DNA from: DATJSN01 sp035504095
GTDB lineage: Bacteria; Planctomycetota; Phycisphaerae; WQYP01
DNA length: 14,839 nt
Reading direction: 5' to 3'
NCBI GenBank assembly: GCA_035504095.1
Contig: DATJSN010000107.1
Location: 1 to 14,839, forward strand
The position numbers were made by a program, and so were the translations under genes. The notes beneath the pieces were generated by a model. It was not told where the DNA came from. It saw nothing but the letters and a program-made list of their open reading frames with translations, and made no database searches. Shown piece by piece: positions 14,158 through 14,839 of this stretch; the first letter of the stretch is position 1; every line of letters starts with the position of its first letter.

Positions 14158-14190
14158 GAGAGACAGGAGATAAGGTACAGGGGACAGGGA
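14158..14190. repeat. Purine-rich ACAGG repeats upstream of kdsA
   Basis: Three ACAGG units (GAGACAGGAG, GGTACAGGGG, GGACAGGGA) in a purine-rich stretch between the lipoprotein gene and kdsA. On the minus strand it is a pyrimidine tract just before the kdsA Shine-Dalgarno. It looks like local low-complexity sequence. Confidence 0.4.
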
Positions 14191-14205
14191 ATAGATCAAG
14201 GAAAA

Positions 14206-14751
14206 TTAATGCCAGCCATTGTTGAGCCAGGTGGCCGTTTGCGTACCCGCATCGTCGACGAGCTTATCCAAAGTGACATACGTCTGGGGTAATGTGAAAT
14301 AAAACCACTGCACCATATTGTACGTCCCGGTTCCATGGGACCACCAAATCGATGACGGCACCCCATCGACGACGACATTGATTCCGCCATGCTCCTGATT
14401 TTCGTCGGCGGTAAAGTTCAGATAGATATCGCAGTTCGGCGTTTGCCCGTTGCCGATTACGAATTCCTGATATCCGGCCTGGGTATTCATCGCCTGTACA
14501 AATTCCTGCGGAATGTTTGAACTCGGATCATTAACATTAACCCACGTTGTTCCCGCCGGCGCATTGACCTGGATCCAGAGGTAGAAGGTCTGGCCGGTGC
14601 CGGTCTTAATTCCGTTGGGAAATCCCGTGTCATAATTCGGCGGTGGGGGCGCGGAGGATGTGGTCTCATCCGTGTCCTCAAGCCCGCAGCCGGCAAACAC
14701 CATCACGGCAGAGGCCAGAAACAGGAAAAACAAATTTTTCAAAAACATCAT
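14206..14751 (-). CDS. Predicted lipoprotein of unknown function
   Basis: 181 aa from the ATG at 14751, or 180 from the adjacent ATG at 14748. The frame opens at 14778, but a GGGGG tract just upstream of 14751 and a clean signal sequence (MMFLKNLFFLFLASAVMVFAGC) favour the tandem ATG. VFAGC is a lipobox with Phe at -3, so lipid attachment at Cys22 is likely but not canonical. An acidic/Ser/Pro linker (EDTDETTSSAPPPP) leads into an aromatic, Asn/Thr-rich domain of about 140 residues with many WxxF/YxW segments (FYLWIQV, SIWWSHG, VQWFYF), suggesting a beta-sandwich. I do not recognise the family. It lies directly upstream of kdsA on the same strand and may be co-transcribed with it. Confidence 0.72.
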   Translation of the reverse strand: MMFLKNLFFLFLASAVMVFAGCGLEDTDETTSSAPPPPNYDTGFPNGIKTGTGQTFYLWIQVNAPAGTTWVNVNDPSSNIPQEFVQAMNTQAGYQEFVIGNGQTPNCDIYLNFTADENQEHGGINVVVDGVPSSIWWSHGTGTYNMVQWFYFTLPQTYVTLDKLVDDAGTQTATWLNNGWH

Positions 14752-14839
14752 TCGCCCCCGGAAAATGGACAATATCATGCGGGACGGAATGTGAAGCTGT
14801 GGAATTGCCGAATATGTTCCAACCGTCGCACTTCGCCCA

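Noticed and set aside
1..14839. CRISPR array, tRNA, rRNA or prophage genes
   Set aside because: No regularly spaced repeats, cloverleaf-like sequence, rRNA segments or phage proteins were noticed on either strand.

Overview
This window comes from a Gram-negative, saccharolytic, respiring bacterium of about 50-55% G+C. KdsA points to a Kdo-containing outer membrane, there is a lipoprotein signal, and nuo genes encode the membrane arm of a NADH dehydrogenase. A stand-alone exported DUF4159 protein, a Tat-exported GH10 glycosidase, several genes with weak or no Shine-Dalgarno and frequent TTG starts would suit a planctomycete-type (for example Phycisphaerae) genome. That placement is inference only; no rRNA or other phylogenetic marker was compared.

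Layout. Bases 1-71 (minus strand) hold the first 23 codons of a gene that leaves the window and looks like an IS transposase. The plus-strand block 239-3494 carries guaA (GMP synthase, apparently leaderless), a small two-helix membrane protein with a C-terminal zinc ribbon, and a GH10 family xylanase-like enzyme with a twin-arginine signal. It converges on a long minus-strand block. Read in its direction of transcription, that block is: a lipoprotein of unknown function (14751-14206), kdsA (14145-13330), an AT-rich 297-bp intergenic region full of dyads and repeats, nuoJ-nuoK-nuoL-nuoM-nuoN (13032-6446), a class I aspartate aminotransferase (6359-5151, with its own promoter candidate) and an exported DUF4159 protein with an internal duplication (5035-3533).

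How the genes work together. The nuo genes encode five of the seven membrane-arm subunits of complex I, including all three antiporter-like subunits (L, M, N). They form one tight unit that starts at nuoJ; nuoA-nuoI are not next to it in this window. kdsA feeds lipopolysaccharide inner-core synthesis, guaA purine synthesis, and the aminotransferase amino-acid metabolism. The GH10 enzyme and the DUF4159 protein are exported.

Most of the window is ordinary housekeeping. I do not see a clear new multi-gene system. The points most worth a second look are small: an exact 16-bp tandem duplication that doubles the nuoN ribosome-binding/start unit, TTG starts on two nuo genes, the leaderless guaA promoter, the unusual GH10 catalytic motifs, the duplicated DUF4159 protein, the altered NuoM loop, the N-terminally extended NuoJ, and the structured region upstream of nuoJ.
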